Assembly (NCBI GenBank): GCA_014323675.1
Contig: JACONN010000005.1
Coordinates: 1-64,000 of the forward strand
DNA length: 64,000 nucleotides
Origin: Hormoscilla sp. GM7CHS1pb
Lineage (GTDB): Bacteria > Cyanobacteriota > Cyanobacteriia > Cyanobacteriales > Desertifilaceae
Direction of reading: 5' to 3'
This document shows positions 19,446 through 29,025 of the stretch, one piece after another. Every line of letters begins with the position of its first letter. Positions within the stretch are counted from its first letter, which is position 1. Position numbers and translations under genes: made by a program. The notes under the pieces are model-generated. The model worked only from the letters and a program-made list of their open reading frames with translations, was not told the DNA's origin and made no database searches.

Positions 19446-20640
19446 GTGAACTTAGACCTATCCCCAGTTTTTATTTCTCTGAAAACTGCTACCACTGCTA
19501 CGGCGATCGCCTTTGTGCTGGGCCTGCTGGCGGCCCGTTGGATGCTAGGGTATCGAGGTAAAGCCAAAGGCTCTCCTGGGTTTATGGTGTAAATTGTATA
19601 CTGGTATACAATTTAGTACAACAAAAAAGGCTGAAAGCCTCGATTTGGCGTATATATAAGTAAAATTTATCACCAAAACCCAAGGAGACCCAAGCCAAAG
19701 GATTAATTGACGGCATATTGACTTCCCCATTAGTCCTTCCTCCCAGCGTTATCGGGTTTCTGTTGCTATTGCTATTTGGCAAGCAGGGACCAGCAGGTAA
19801 ACTGTTGCAGCTATTTGACTTGACAGTCATGTTCTCTTGGTGGGCACGGTAATTGCAGCGACGGTTGTGGCCTTCCCTCTGATGCATAAAACCTCCTTAG
19901 GCGCTTTGAGGCAAATAGATAGCAATCTCCTGGCTTGCAGTCGGACCCTGGGGGCTTCGGAATGGACTGTTTTTTGGCGAATTATGCTGCCCTTGGCAAA
20001 ACCTGGAATCATTGCGGGTACCCTATTGGCATTTGCTAGGGCCCTGGGTGAATTTGGGGCAACTCTGATGTTAGCTGGCAATATTCCGGGCAAAACCCAA
20101 ACTATCCCGATCGCCATCTTCTTTGCGGCAGAAAGTGGGGCAATGGACAAGGCATTGATTTGGGTACTGGTGATTTTAGCCCTTTCTCGGGGTGTAATTA
20201 CTGCTGTTAATTTCTGGTCGGAGGATCATCAGCCCCACCCTAAAGAGTGGGGCTACAGGAACAAAGCCCGCCTGCGCGGGCTTTCGGAGGGCAATTTCTG
20301 GTCGGACGAGAACAGTGATAATGTCCCTGGCCCTATCCCCCACTTACTCTATGGCGGAGATAACCAAGATAAATTTGAACTGATCGTGGATATCCAAAAG
20401 CAACTCCCTGGCTTTTTGCTAGACGTGTCTTTCACTACCTATGAGGGGGCTTTGGGATTGTTGGGGGCTTCTGGTGCGGGCAAAAGCATGATTCTGCGCT
20501 GTATCGCGGGTTTGTCAACCCCAGATAGAGGGCGGATTATTCTCAACGGACGGGTGCTGTTTGACGGCGGATTTTGTCGCAACGGTAACTTTCGCGAACA
20601 AAACGTCAAAACAGGCGATAACGTAATTATCGGTGGGACG
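19446..20640 (+). pseudogene. modBC: Degenerate modBC: molybdate ABC transporter permease fused to ATPase
   Basis: GTG 19446 starts the permease, interrupted at codon 42 by the 121-bp MITE (19571-19691, target repeats AAGCCAAAGG). It resumes with LIDGILTSPLVLPPSVIGFL. A G undercall at 19842-19844 breaks the frame before GTVIAATVVAFPL. The EAA-type permease loop (ALGEFGATLMLAGNIPG) follows. A small hairpin insertion at about 20225-20300 duplicates NFWS. The ATPase part has Walker A LGASGAGKSM but is cut soon after GRIILNGRVLFD at about 20565, so no signature or Walker B remains. Molybdate uptake cannot depend on this locus. Confidence 0.85.
19571..19691. mobile_element. 121-bp MITE in modB, copy 2
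   Basis: It matches the element at 18762-18882 and has the same AAGCCAAAGG flanks (19561-19570 and 19692-19701). Removing it together with one target repeat joins GYRGKAKG directly to LIDGILTSPL in frame, which confirms the insertion in an ancestral intact modB. Confidence 0.88.
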
Positions 20641-20641
20641 T

Positions 20642-21156
20642 CTAAGGCTCGGAATCTGTACTTTCTCCTGTTTCCGAGTCTCTGGCTTCCGAGGAGGTTG
20701 TCTCGCCGTCTTCCCCTATGGCTGAGTTATTATCTCGATCGAGAACTTTTTGAGAATTTATAATTTCCTGTAATAATTGCTTCAGCTCTTTTTCGGGTGG
20801 ACGTTTCTCAAACTCTGCATGAGGTAAATCCATACTAGGACTACCTCTCTTTGTTTGGTATCAAGCAAGTATATCAGCCTCCCTTCTCCAGCGGCTCCGC
20901 CAAGCTGAGGCATTTTCAGTTTCAGCTTCCACAACTCATATCCAGGCTCTTTAGTGTCATCTGGCCATGGCTCTAAATCTCCCATCGGAGATTGCGGACG
21001 GGGGTTAACGCTTAAAATTTGGAGCCATTTTTCCATTAATTTGACAAACTTTTCGACTCCTTGCTTATTTTTGCGATATCGAGTGCGTACTAGCTTTTTC
21101 TGCGTTTTTTCAAATTTCGCTGAACGCTTGATATGAAATTTCCCGGATCCATTCAC
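20642..21156 (-). CDS. RelE/ParE-like toxin candidate; one frameshift
   Basis: The basic N-terminus FHIKRSAKFEKTQKKLVR and the later GAAGEGRLIYLLDTKQREVV with VLVWIY resemble the compact beta-sheet core of RelE/ParE-type toxins. The frame breaks near 20818; one extra C gives WIYPHAEFEKRPPEKELKQL and about 171 residues, longer than a typical RelE. Its 5-prime end overlaps the preceding gene by 47 bp, suggesting translational coupling. Its 3-prime end abuts the modBC relic. The toxin assignment is tentative. Confidence 0.5.
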
Positions 21157-21607
21157 AAGCTTCCTCCGCAGTCATCGCCTTACTGGTTTTACTCTCTGCC
21201 AAAACCTCTGCCAGTGCTTCCGAGAGGGTTTGTTGATAAGCTTCATCTTCCCGTTCGATCGCACTGAGAATCGCATTGATAAGATGCTGGCAGGCGTTAG
21301 CGTATGCTATAAAAGCATCTTGTTCGCCTTTAAACACAATTATAGCTAAATAAACCCGATTTATCAATGTGCGGAATCTCCCAAGAATGCCCGCAGGCGG
21401 GTCGATCGCCTCATAGGCAAAGGCGGCAAGCAAATCTCGTCCTTCATCGATAAGATCGTCCCAATGATCCTCAACCGTCTGTGCTAAGGAATTTGCTGTT
21501 TGAGCAAGATCCCACAACCGCGAAGATTTTGAGGTGCGCGGCTGAAATATCTGCTGGATCTCATTGGGACTAATCTCATTGGGGCCAATCGTTAGGTAGC
21601 TGGACAT
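21110..21607 (-). CDS. Unknown protein, probable partner of the overlapping toxin-like gene
   Basis: The 165-residue acidic, largely helical protein starts MSSYLTIGPNEISPNEIQQI and ends with EEACEWIREISYQAFSEI. I recognise no family. It overlaps the next gene by 47 bp in another frame, the arrangement expected of a co-translated pair such as antitoxin-toxin. It lacks an obvious DNA-binding motif, so regulation by it is not shown. Confidence 0.55.
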   Translation of the reverse strand: MSSYLTIGPNEISPNEIQQIFQPRTSKSSRLWDLAQTANSLAQTVEDHWDDLIDEGRDLLAAFAYEAIDPPAGILGRFRTLINRVYLAIIVFKGEQDAFIAYANACQHLINAILSAIEREDEAYQQTLSEALAEVLAESKTSKAMTAEEACEWIREISYQAFSEI

Positions 21608-21685
21608 TTATCATCTCCTGGCATTTCTATGGATAGCGCTATATCGCTTATTATATACTGCTCTATTATATACACACTTGTGGCA

Positions 21686-21723
21686 TGCAAGCAAAAAAAA
21701 CAGCAGCCTTGACCAGAAAGCTG
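21686..21723. repeat. 38-bp direct repeat flanking the ParA island (left)
   Basis: TGCAAGC followed by an A8 tract, CAGCAGCCTTGACCAG and AAAGCTG. The same 38 bp lie at 23033-23070. The pair encloses parA and its leader. Confidence 0.85.
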
Positions 21724-21730
21724 CTGTTTT
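21697..21730 (-). terminator. Terminator now downstream of parA
   Basis: Stem AAAACAGCAGC/GCTGCTGTTTT around CTTGACCAGAAA, with eight U residues on the minus-strand transcript. The half copy beside groEL (23033-23070) lacks the second arm, so this was probably the original groESL terminator. Confidence 0.8.
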
Positions 21731-21842
21731 AATCAGTCGGTGGTCAGCTTTCAACCTACTGACTACTGCTTGCTGCGTTCAAAGAATTCGATTCAGTTGG
21801 TGGCTATCGAGGTGAGGGCGGCCAATTCCATATCTTCTATAA

Positions 21843-22916
21843 CTAAATGTTTTTGATTATGTAATCTGCTAACTTGTCATACTCTTGGTTCACCTTGTTC
21901 ATCAATTTTACTTGATTCGGATTCCAGGCTCTCTGTTTCATTGCATCTCTTGTTGGTCGTTTTTTTGAAAGGTACTTAATCGGTACATTTTGCCCTATAC
22001 TATCTGGTGCCATAACATTTATATCTTCAATGCTTGATATTGGTTGACTATCGACAAATTCAGGAATACATTGATATGCCTTAATTTTTTTTAATTCAGG
22101 AATTAACTTATTTTCTACTTTCTCTGCTATTTTATTGAATTGATATCTATCTGCTCCCAATTTTTCCCCCTTTCTGGTGTCAAAACCATTAAAAATCCAA
22201 CCCCCAAACTTTGGCTTTCCTTTAGACTTTATAATTTGATCGTAAGGATTTGAATCTTTAAAACGACTTTCACCATCTTGCCAATCTTTCACAAATTTTG
22301 GTAAAACTTCTCCAATTAAACCGATGCAGTAAGCAGAGAAAAGATCTGACGTACAAGGAACAATAAAATAATCAGAACAATATAACGCCGACCGAACAAG
22401 TGTATTAAATGATGGGGGTAAATCAATGAGAACATAATCGTAAATTTTCTCATCTTTTTCCTCTAGTTTATTAACCAATAGTAAAGGAACTAGAAATCGA
22501 TACAATCCCGATCCACTGACTACATCTGTCCCAACAGTAAGGATGTCAGCAAAACTATTTAGCCAAAAGTCACCCGGTACGATATCTAAGACTTTTTTTT
22601 CAGATAACGTTCCTTCCTCTTGCTCTGGCTTGTATTTTGGCTGAGTAAAATGTATTTCATTAATCTCCATTTGGTAAATATAAGGTTGTGCGTAAGCTCT
22701 AATTGTTTTACCAAAAGGAAAATTTTCTGAAGTTTCAAAATATTCAGCAAACTCATCGTACCCAATAGTTGCAATCGACAAATTACACTGGGGGTCGAAA
22801 TCAATTAAAAGAGTTTTCTTGCCTGCTGCTGCTAGTGAAACCGCAAGATTCCAAATAATGGTTGTTTTTCCTACTCCTCCTTTGTTATTGAACATGGAAA
22901 TTATTTTTTTTGTCAT
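21843..22916 (-). CDS. ParA-family ATPase
   Basis: The 357-residue protein has the deviant Walker A motif NNKGGVGKTTIIWNLA at its N-terminus, LLIDFDPQCNLS as A-prime, and VLIDLPPSFN as Walker B. This places it in the ParA/Soj ATPases that move DNA or protein cargo over the nucleoid. Length exceeds chromosomal ParA (about 260), as in plasmid-type or specialised ParA proteins. No parB or parS-like repeats are adjacent. The gene is clearly more AT-rich than its neighbours and sits between 38-bp direct repeats, which points to acquisition. Confidence 0.85.
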   Translation of the reverse strand: MTKKIISMFNNKGGVGKTTIIWNLAVSLAAAGKKTLLIDFDPQCNLSIATIGYDEFAEYFETSENFPFGKTIRAYAQPYIYQMEINEIHFTQPKYKPEQEEGTLSEKKVLDIVPGDFWLNSFADILTVGTDVVSGSGLYRFLVPLLLVNKLEEKDEKIYDYVLIDLPPSFNTLVRSALYCSDYFIVPCTSDLFSAYCIGLIGEVLPKFVKDWQDGESRFKDSNPYDQIIKSKGKPKFGGWIFNGFDTRKGEKLGADRYQFNKIAEKVENKLIPELKKIKAYQCIPEFVDSQPISSIEDINVMAPDSIGQNVPIKYLSKKRPTRDAMKQRAWNPNQVKLMNKVNQEYDKLADYIIKNI

Positions 22917-23032
22917 AATCTAATCTCTCACCTCATTAACCGATGTCAATCATTTGTTTCGTATTATTTATATACTTACACACTTCAGCCGAAAATGTCT
23001 TGCGTAATATTACTATTTTTTTTGATATTGTG

Positions 23033-23070
23033 CAAGCAAAAAAAACAGCAGCCTTGACCAGAAAGCTGGC
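23033..23070. repeat. 38-bp direct repeat flanking the ParA island (right)
   Basis: Identical to 21686-21723. It is followed by a GCGATGCCCACT...AGTGGGCATCGC hairpin (23070-23112) that may now terminate groEL. Confidence 0.85.
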
Positions 23071-23147
23071 GATGCCCACTACCGGCTACCAGTAAGTGGG
23101 CATCGCCCACCTTACTGGCTACCAGGTGCCATGACACCTACAGAATA

Positions 23148-24778
23148 TTAGTAATCGAAGTCGCCGCCCATGCCAGCGCCAGCAGCAGCACCTTCCTTGG
23201 GTTCGGGCTTGTCAACCACGATACATTCGGTCGTCAGCACCATCCCCGCGATCGAAGCCGCATTTTGCAGGGCGGAACGAGTCACCTTAGCGGGGTCAAC
23301 AATACCCGCATCGAACATATTCACGAAATCATTGCTCGCCGCGTTGTAGCCCACGTCGAATTCTTTTTCCTTCACCCGTTCGGCGATCACCGCACCATTT
23401 TGACCTGCGTTTTCCGCGATCCGCTTCAGGGGAGAAGGTAGGGCCCGGGCGACGATCATCGCACCGAGCAATTCTTCACCGCTGAGGCTATCCTTGGCCC
23501 ATTTTTCCAGATCGGGAGTCAGGTGCGCCAGGGTCGTACCACCACCGGGAACAATACCTTCTTCCACTGCTGCTTTGGTCGCGTTGATGGCATCTTCCAG
23601 ACGTAGCTTGCGGTCCTTCATTTCTGTTTCGGTAGCAGCACCCACCTTCACTACGGCCACACCGCCAGCTAGCTTAGCCAGACGTTCTTGCAGCTTCTCC
23701 TTGTCATAGGAAGAATCAGTTTCGTCCATCTGACGGCGGATTTGTCCGCAACGGTCTTTCACTGCTTTTTCATTACCTTCGGCCACAATGGTAGTATTTT
23801 CCTTGGTGATGGTGATGCGACGAGATTTGCCCAGCATTTCTAGCTTGGTGCTTTCCAGCTTCAGACCTGCATCTTCGGTAATCACTTGACCCCCGTGAGC
23901 ACGGCAATGTCTTCCAGCATGGCTTTGCGGCGATCGCCAAACCCAGGAGCCTTCACCGCTGCCACGTTCAGCACGCCCCGCAGGCGGTTGACCACCAAGG
24001 TAGCCAGAGCTTCTTTCTCAATATCTTCAGCGATAATCACTAAGGGCTTGCCCGCACGAGCCACTTGCTCTAACATGGGTACCAGGTCTTGTACCAGGGT
24101 GATTTTCTTATCGGTCAGCAGGATAAAAGGCTCGTCCAAAACAGCTTCCATCCGCTCCATATCAGTAGCGAAGTAGGGAGAAATGTAACCCTTGTCGAAG
24201 CGCATCCCTTCGGTGATTTCCAGTTCCGTCGTCATAGACTTCCCTTCTTCCAGGGAAATGACCCCCTCTTTGCCTACCTTGTCCATCGCTTCGGCGATCA
24301 TACTACCGACTTCTTCGTCGTTACCCGCTGAGATGGCTCCTACTTGCGCGATCGCCTTAGAATCTTCGATCTGACGAGCATGGCTGGCAATCTTGTCTAC
24401 CAGGTAACCCGTGGCCTTGTCAATGCCGCGCTTCAGGGCGATCGGGTTAGCGCCAGCAGCCACATTCCGCAGACCTTCCTTGACCATGGCGTGGGCCAGA
24501 ACCGTAGCCGTAGTCGTGCCGTCACCAGCAGCATCATTAGTCTTAGAAGCCGCTTGCCGAATCAGAGAAACCCCTGTATTCTCAATGTGGTCTTCCAGTT
24601 CAATTTCCTTAGCAATGGTCACGCCGTCATTGACAATTTGCGGTGCGCCAAACTTCTTTTCCAGAACCACGTTGCGACCTTTGGGGCCCAGGGTTACAGC
24701 TACTGATTCGGTCAGAATATCCATGCCCTTTTCTAGAGCGCGACGAGCATTTTCGTTGTAAATTATCCGCTTTGCCAT
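23148..24778 (-). CDS. groEL: Chaperonin GroEL (groES-linked copy); one frameshift
   Basis: GroEL is the 60-kDa double-ring chaperonin that folds proteins with GroES in the cytosol. The sequence is classical: NARRALEKGMDILTESVAVT, TLGPKGRNVVLEK, GDGTTTATVLAHAM, and GGGTTLAHL in the C-terminal equatorial domain. It ends with GAGMGGDFDY. The frame breaks at C5 23890-23894; one more base gives LTGGQVITEDAG and 543 residues, the normal size. The break is a homopolymer undercall in a conserved gene, so I take the gene as functional. It is 113 bp downstream of groES. Confidence 0.96.
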
Positions 24779-24891
24779 AGCTTTGCTGTCTCCTCGATTA
24801 CTTGATGTTGTTAATTGCCATATTCATTGGTAATGGCGAATTTTTGTTGTTGACATTCGCCATTCTGCGTTCCCATAGTCAGGGAACTCCA

Positions 24892-25203
24892 TTAGCTAAC
24901 GACTGCGAGAATATCTTTTTCCGACAACAGCACGTAGTCATCGTTGCTGAGTTTGATGTCCGTGCCAGCGTACTTGGAGTAAAGCACTTTGTCTCCCACT
25001 TTCACTTCCATTTCCTGGCGAGAACCGTCGTCGTTACGCTTGCCAGGTCCTACTTGCACGATTTCGCCAATTTGCGGTTTCTCTTTAGCATTGTCCGGCA
25101 ATATGATGCCACCTGCTGTCTTTTCCTCTGCCTCGCTGATCTTTACGAACACGCGATCGCCTAGTGGCTTAACTGTCGATACTGTTAGAGATACTGCTGC
25201 CAT
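24892..25203 (-). CDS. groES: Co-chaperonin GroES
   Basis: The 103-residue heptameric lid of GroEL. KPLGDRVFVKISEAEEKTAG, the mobile loop GGIILPDNAKEKPQIG and the C-terminal DYVLLSEKDILAV are standard. GAGGAG lies 11 bases upstream of ATG 25203. It is the first gene of groES-groEL and is preceded by a CIRCE element. Confidence 0.98.
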   Translation of the reverse strand: MAAVSLTVSTVKPLGDRVFVKISEAEEKTAGGIILPDNAKEKPQIGEIVQVGPGKRNDDGSRQEMEVKVGDKVLYSKYAGTDIKLSNDDYVLLSEKDILAVVS

Positions 25204-25310
25204 AAATTCACTACTCCTCTACGGTGTGATTTTCAATTGGTGAGTGCGATCGGGCTTACCACTTTTTGACCTTGTGGTAGCTCCAATTGCTGTCTCGTTT
25301 ACCTGTTGAG

Positions 25311-25337
25311 TTAGCACTCTCAACTCTTGAGTGCTAA
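25311..25337. promoter_or_regulatory. CIRCE element (HrcA operator)
   Basis: TTAGCACTC, nine bases, GAGTGCTAA: a perfect match to the CIRCE consensus, 108 bp upstream of the groES start. It predicts heat-shock control by HrcA. Confidence 0.97.
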
Positions 25338-25339
25338 TG

Positions 25340-26063
25340 TAGCTAAACCTAGGGGGGACTGGCAAGGGTTTTTTTAGTACGGGTTCCCGAACGGAAATGG
25401 CGGGAGGCACCCAGTTAAGCAATTGCTAAATTCAAAATTCAAAATTCATGCAGGGGGAAACCCATTGAGGGTAAGGCTTTCAGAGGATCCGCCGTAGCAA
25501 TGTAAATGGACGACAGCTTATTGTTGTCAATAGCGTAGCGTGTAGCGTGTAGCCTGTAGCCTGTAGCCTGTAGGACGGGGGGGCGCATCCAGAAGTTGGG
25601 GGGGAAAGGCTGAAACCTCGAATCTTCGTTCCGTGAAACAATGCATCTTCGTCGGCGCCCCCAACCTTTAGATACGCCCGGACGGGGGTCTCGCCTGTCC
25701 GGGGTCGGCGTAGGACAGGCGAGACAAGTCCGGGAGTGGCTGTTGGGCCTGGTAAGTAGTAGGGCATAATTATTTTGATATTTTATTTTTTAGTCAACAG
25801 TTCTATAACCCTTGCTCTGTGGTAATCTGAAGCTCTATGGCGTCCAACTACGAACTACGAACTACGAACTACTTACTACGAACTACTTACTGGTGGCTGT
25901 ATCGGCCAGCAGGGCAAGCATCAATCTCCCAGAGCCGTTAATTTTTGTTACAAATCTTGTTTTTTCATAACGAAAGGGTGATTTTTGCCTGAGTTAACAT
26001 TAGAGGAGCGCGTTCAGCAAACTGTCGCACCGATGACAATACATTTGGGGAGAAAGAAGGCTG
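25340..26063. other. Repeat-rich intergenic region between groES and the HAF protein
   Basis: No gene is supported. It holds short tandem repeats of TAGCGTG/TAGCCTG at 25537-25575, an inverted pair GTCTCGCCTGTCC / GGACAGGCGAGAC at about 25688-25728 (a repeat also seen near 27176 and 56224), and heptamer repeats GAACTAC at 25850-25890. The 95-codon open frame across 25480-25767 is made of these repeats. Confidence 0.55.
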
Positions 26064-27070
26064 ATGATGAGCGCAGCAGCGATCGGGACGGCGAGTGCTG
26101 GAGTCGCCTTAATTATCCAGAGAATCCACCAGTCTACTAGGACAGCATCAAAGTATGCCATCACTGACCTAGGCACTTTGGGCGGTAACTACAGCATCGC
26201 TTGGGGTATCAATGACGCGGGGCAAGTGGTGGGCTATTCGGAAACTAGCAGCGGGGCGGGGCGGGGCTGCTTGTGGTCTCAGGGCAACATAATAGACTTG
26301 GGTACCCTGGGCGGCAAGTACAGCGAAGCTAGGGCCATTAACAGTGGGGGGCAAATAGTGGGCTGTTCCCTCACCGCCAGGGGCCAGAAGCATGCCTGCT
26401 TGTGGTCCCGGGGCCAGATAATAGACTTGGGCACCCTGGGCGGGGACGACAGCGAAGCTAGAGATATTAACGATCTCGGGCAGGTGGTAGGCTATTCCCA
26501 AAATAGCAGGGGCCAGAGGCGTGCCTGCTTGTGGTCCCAGGGCGACATAAAGGATCTGGGCACCCCCTGGGCAGTCATTCGAGCGAAGCCTGGAGCATTA
26601 ATAATAATCAGGGAATTGTGGTGGGCTATGCTTATAGTAGCAGCGGGCCCGATCGCGCCTGCTTGTGGTTCCAAGGCAGGATAACGGACTTGGGAACCTT
26701 GGGCGGGGACAGAGGTGAAGCTAGGGATATTAACGATGTCGGGCAAATAGTGGGCTATTCCTACAGTAAGAGCAGACAGGGGCGCGGCTTTTTGTGGTTC
26801 AATGACAAAATGTTAGACTTACGGGCCATCCGAGGAGGCAAATACTCTCATGCCTGGGGCATTAACAACTCGGGGCAGGTGGTGGGCAATTGCGATCGTG
26901 GCGGCTTCTTGTGGTCCAATGGTACCATGAGTTGTCTCAATAGACTGCTACCTAAAAATTCAGGCTGGCAAATATCGGAGGCATGGGATATTAATAGCAG
27001 TGGGCAGATTGTCGGCGGTGGTACTTTTAATGGTCAAGCTCATGCCTTCTTGATGACGCCTGTCCCGTAA
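26064..27070 (+). CDS. HAF-repeat protein; one frameshift
   Basis: Six to seven repeats of about 45 residues carry the HAF signature: TDLGTLGG, then A-x-x-IN-x-x-GQ[VI]VGY, then a CLW-x-QG strand. The repeats probably stack as a beta-propeller. The N-terminus (SAAAIGTASAGVALII) is weakly hydrophobic, so export is possible but not certain. The frame breaks at C5 26563-26567; one more C gives GTPLGSHSSEAW and about 335 residues. The protein ends AHAFLMTPVP, a normal HAF terminus. Role unknown. Confidence 0.8.
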
Positions 27071-27625
27071 GCAATTCAAAATTCAAAATTCAAAATTCAA
27101 AATTAGGAAAGTCCCTGAGAACAAGGATATCGGCGGATCTGCCTATGCAATTTAAATGCACGACAGCTTCGGACTTGTCTCGCCTGTCCCGTAGCCCAGA
27201 AACCAGGTAATTCCGGCAAAACCTGGTTTCTTAATTCAAGCTTATACCATTTTGAAAAAATATTTCTACACTTTTACCCCCTGTAATTTTCTGGCTTCGT
27301 TGTCAGCCCGCAGGGGGTTCAAACCCCCTGCTAATAGCTAAAGTCGGTTAAAACCGACTGGGTAAGATAACTGCTATCAAATATAGCACCACTTGATTTA
27401 TATCCGTTTTTGGTTTTGTAGGCTGGTTTAGCGCAATTGTAACCCACCGGACGCCTCATTTTGATAAAAATATTAAATATTTGCTACACTTTTGCTCGTA
27501 TAAATGTCTTAGTTAACTATCAGCCAGCAGGAGGGTTTTTACCCCCAAAGATTAACTAGAACGTCGGTTAAAATAACAATTAAATATCATGTGAAATAAT
27601 TGTAGCATTGTTTTGAAAAAACGGT
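27071..27625. other. Intergenic repeats after the HAF gene
   Basis: ATTCAAA is repeated in tandem at 27072-27104, a GACTTGTCTCGCCTGTCC repeat lies at 27174-27191, and the palindrome GCAGGGGGTTCAAACCCCCTGC is at 27310-27331. No gene is seen. Confidence 0.5.
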
Positions 27626-27820
27626 ATTACTACAAACCTGTTGGGTTTCTGGACGAAACCCAAGGCCAGCGCTAAAGCGCTTACTACGAACCTGCGCTTA
27701 CTACGAACCTGCGCTTACTACGAACCTGCGCTTACTACAAACCTGTTGGGTTTCTGGACGAAACCCAAGGCCAGCGCTAAAGCGCTTACTACGAACCTGC
27801 GCTTGCTACGAACTTACTTT
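27626..27820. repeat. Tandem array of GCGCTTACTACGAACCT and a longer unit
   Basis: A 17-bp unit repeats directly three to four times at 27678-27735. A longer unit containing GTTGGGTTTCTGGACGAAAC and CCAGCGCTAAAGCGC occurs twice. Units are contiguous with no spacers, so this is not a CRISPR array. Confidence 0.75.
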
Positions 27821-28991
27821 AGGAAAAGCGAATCTTGAGATAATCATCCTCCATCTTTGCCCCTGCCGGTTGTAATGCTGCCAAAGATTGCGGCAATACC
27901 AAATTCCGGCGATGGTTGCCAATGCGCACATTCAATTCATCCGCATTCTTATTTAACTGGATTTTTTCTTTCGCCACTCCCGGCAAGTACAGTTCTAAAC
28001 TATATTGACCGTTATCCTTTACGACTCTAATGGTATTTTCTTTGTAATATACCTGCGTTGGATCTTCCTCTGCATAAAGTGTTTCTTTCAACCTTTCCAA
28101 CGCTTCCATGCCACACATTTCTTCAGAATAGAGGGGCACTTCCTTCACGGGCAAGGGACTGAAATTTTCGTGAATCTCCTGCCGGTATTGCTGCTGATTT
28201 TCCTTCCAGCGCTGGAAAAATGGATCTGTTACCCGATCGGGTATAATCCGATTAGCCACCACCATATCTGTGGCCACATTATACAGACTCAAGTAGGCAT
28301 GGGCCCGTAAAGATTCTTTAATCACCATCTTTTCTGGGTTGGTGACTAAGCGCACTGATGTCTGACTGTTATCAGTTAAGACCTTTTCTAACTCCTCAAT
28401 TTGTTGGTAGAATTCATAGGGAGCATCCATTACTTCGTTATTCGGCAAGGAAAATCCCGCGATCGGTCTAAAGATCGGTTCAAACAGGGGTCGCAGGGCC
28501 GCAGACATGCCCTGTAGGGGCTTGTAAAAACGTCTCATATACCAGCCACCCACTTCGGGGATACTCAGGAGTCGCAGGGCGGTGCCCGTAGGTGCCGAAT
28601 CAATGATCAGCACTTCATACTTGCCTTCATCGTAATGACGTTTCATGCGGACGAGTCCAAAGATTTCATCCATACCCGGGAGAATGGCTAGTTCTTCCGC
28701 TTGCACCCCATCTAGTCCCCGGGCCTGCAAGACTTCAGTGATATAACGCTTGACAGCCCCCCAATTTCCTTCCAATTCCATCAGGGCGTCTAACTCGGCC
28801 CCCCAGAGGTTCGGGCGGACCGATCGCGCCTCATGTCCCAATTCTAAATCAAAGCTATCTGCCAGGGAATGGGCGGGGTCAGTGCTGAGAACTAAGGTTT
28901 TATACCCAAGTTCGGCACAACGCAACCCTGTGGCTGCGGCCACAGAGGTTTTACCCACCCCACCTTTTCCGGTCATCAAAATTACGCGCAT
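27819..28991 (-). CDS. ArsA/Get3 (TRC40)-family ATPase with C-terminal Hsp20-like domain
   Basis: The 390-residue protein begins MRVILMTGKGGVGKTS, the deviant Walker A of this family. STDPAHSLADS (switch I) and IDSAPTGTALRLLSIPE (switch II) follow, then a helical client-binding region. From about residue 300 an alpha-crystallin-like strand set appears (YSLELYLPGVAKEKIQLNK, ELNVRIGNHRRNL). A longer frame to 29090 is rejected because the Walker strand should start the protein. Clients are unknown; the family handles tail-anchored proteins or arsenite elsewhere, and neither is shown here. Confidence 0.88.
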   Translation of the reverse strand: MRVILMTGKGGVGKTSVAAATGLRCAELGYKTLVLSTDPAHSLADSFDLELGHEARSVRPNLWGAELDALMELEGNWGAVKRYITEVLQARGLDGVQAEELAILPGMDEIFGLVRMKRHYDEGKYEVLIIDSAPTGTALRLLSIPEVGGWYMRRFYKPLQGMSAALRPLFEPIFRPIAGFSLPNNEVMDAPYEFYQQIEELEKVLTDNSQTSVRLVTNPEKMVIKESLRAHAYLSLYNVATDMVVANRIIPDRVTDPFFQRWKENQQQYRQEIHENFSPLPVKEVPLYSEEMCGMEALERLKETLYAEEDPTQVYYKENTIRVVKDNGQYSLELYLPGVAKEKIQLNKNADELNVRIGNHRRNLVLPQSLAALQPAGAKMEDDYLKIRFS

Positions 28992-29025
28992 CAGTTTTGC
29001 CCTAACTCGTTCGTATTTCTTTACT

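Larger units (their letters stand above)
18329..19751. repeat. Tandem duplication of about 614 bp covering the modB leader and 5-prime end
   Basis: Block A (18329-18615) recurs at 18943-19228 and block B (18609-18943) recurs at 19417-19751. Copy 2 differs mainly by a 188-bp insertion between A and B. The copies are nearly identical, so the duplication is recent. Each copy carries an upstream region, the GTG start of modB and the same 121-bp insertion, which shows that insertion came before the duplication. Confidence 0.9.

Noticed and set aside
23886..24761. Long open frames opposite groEL
   Set aside because: They arise from codon bias on the real strand, have no family resemblance, and groEL is unambiguous.
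25480..25767. A 95-residue minus-strand protein
   Set aside because: It is composed of dispersed repeats and tandem TAGCCTG units.
27641..27838. Possible CRISPR array or a short protein
   Set aside because: The repeats are contiguous, with no unique spacers of equal length and no cas genes nearby. The open frame simply reads the repeat.
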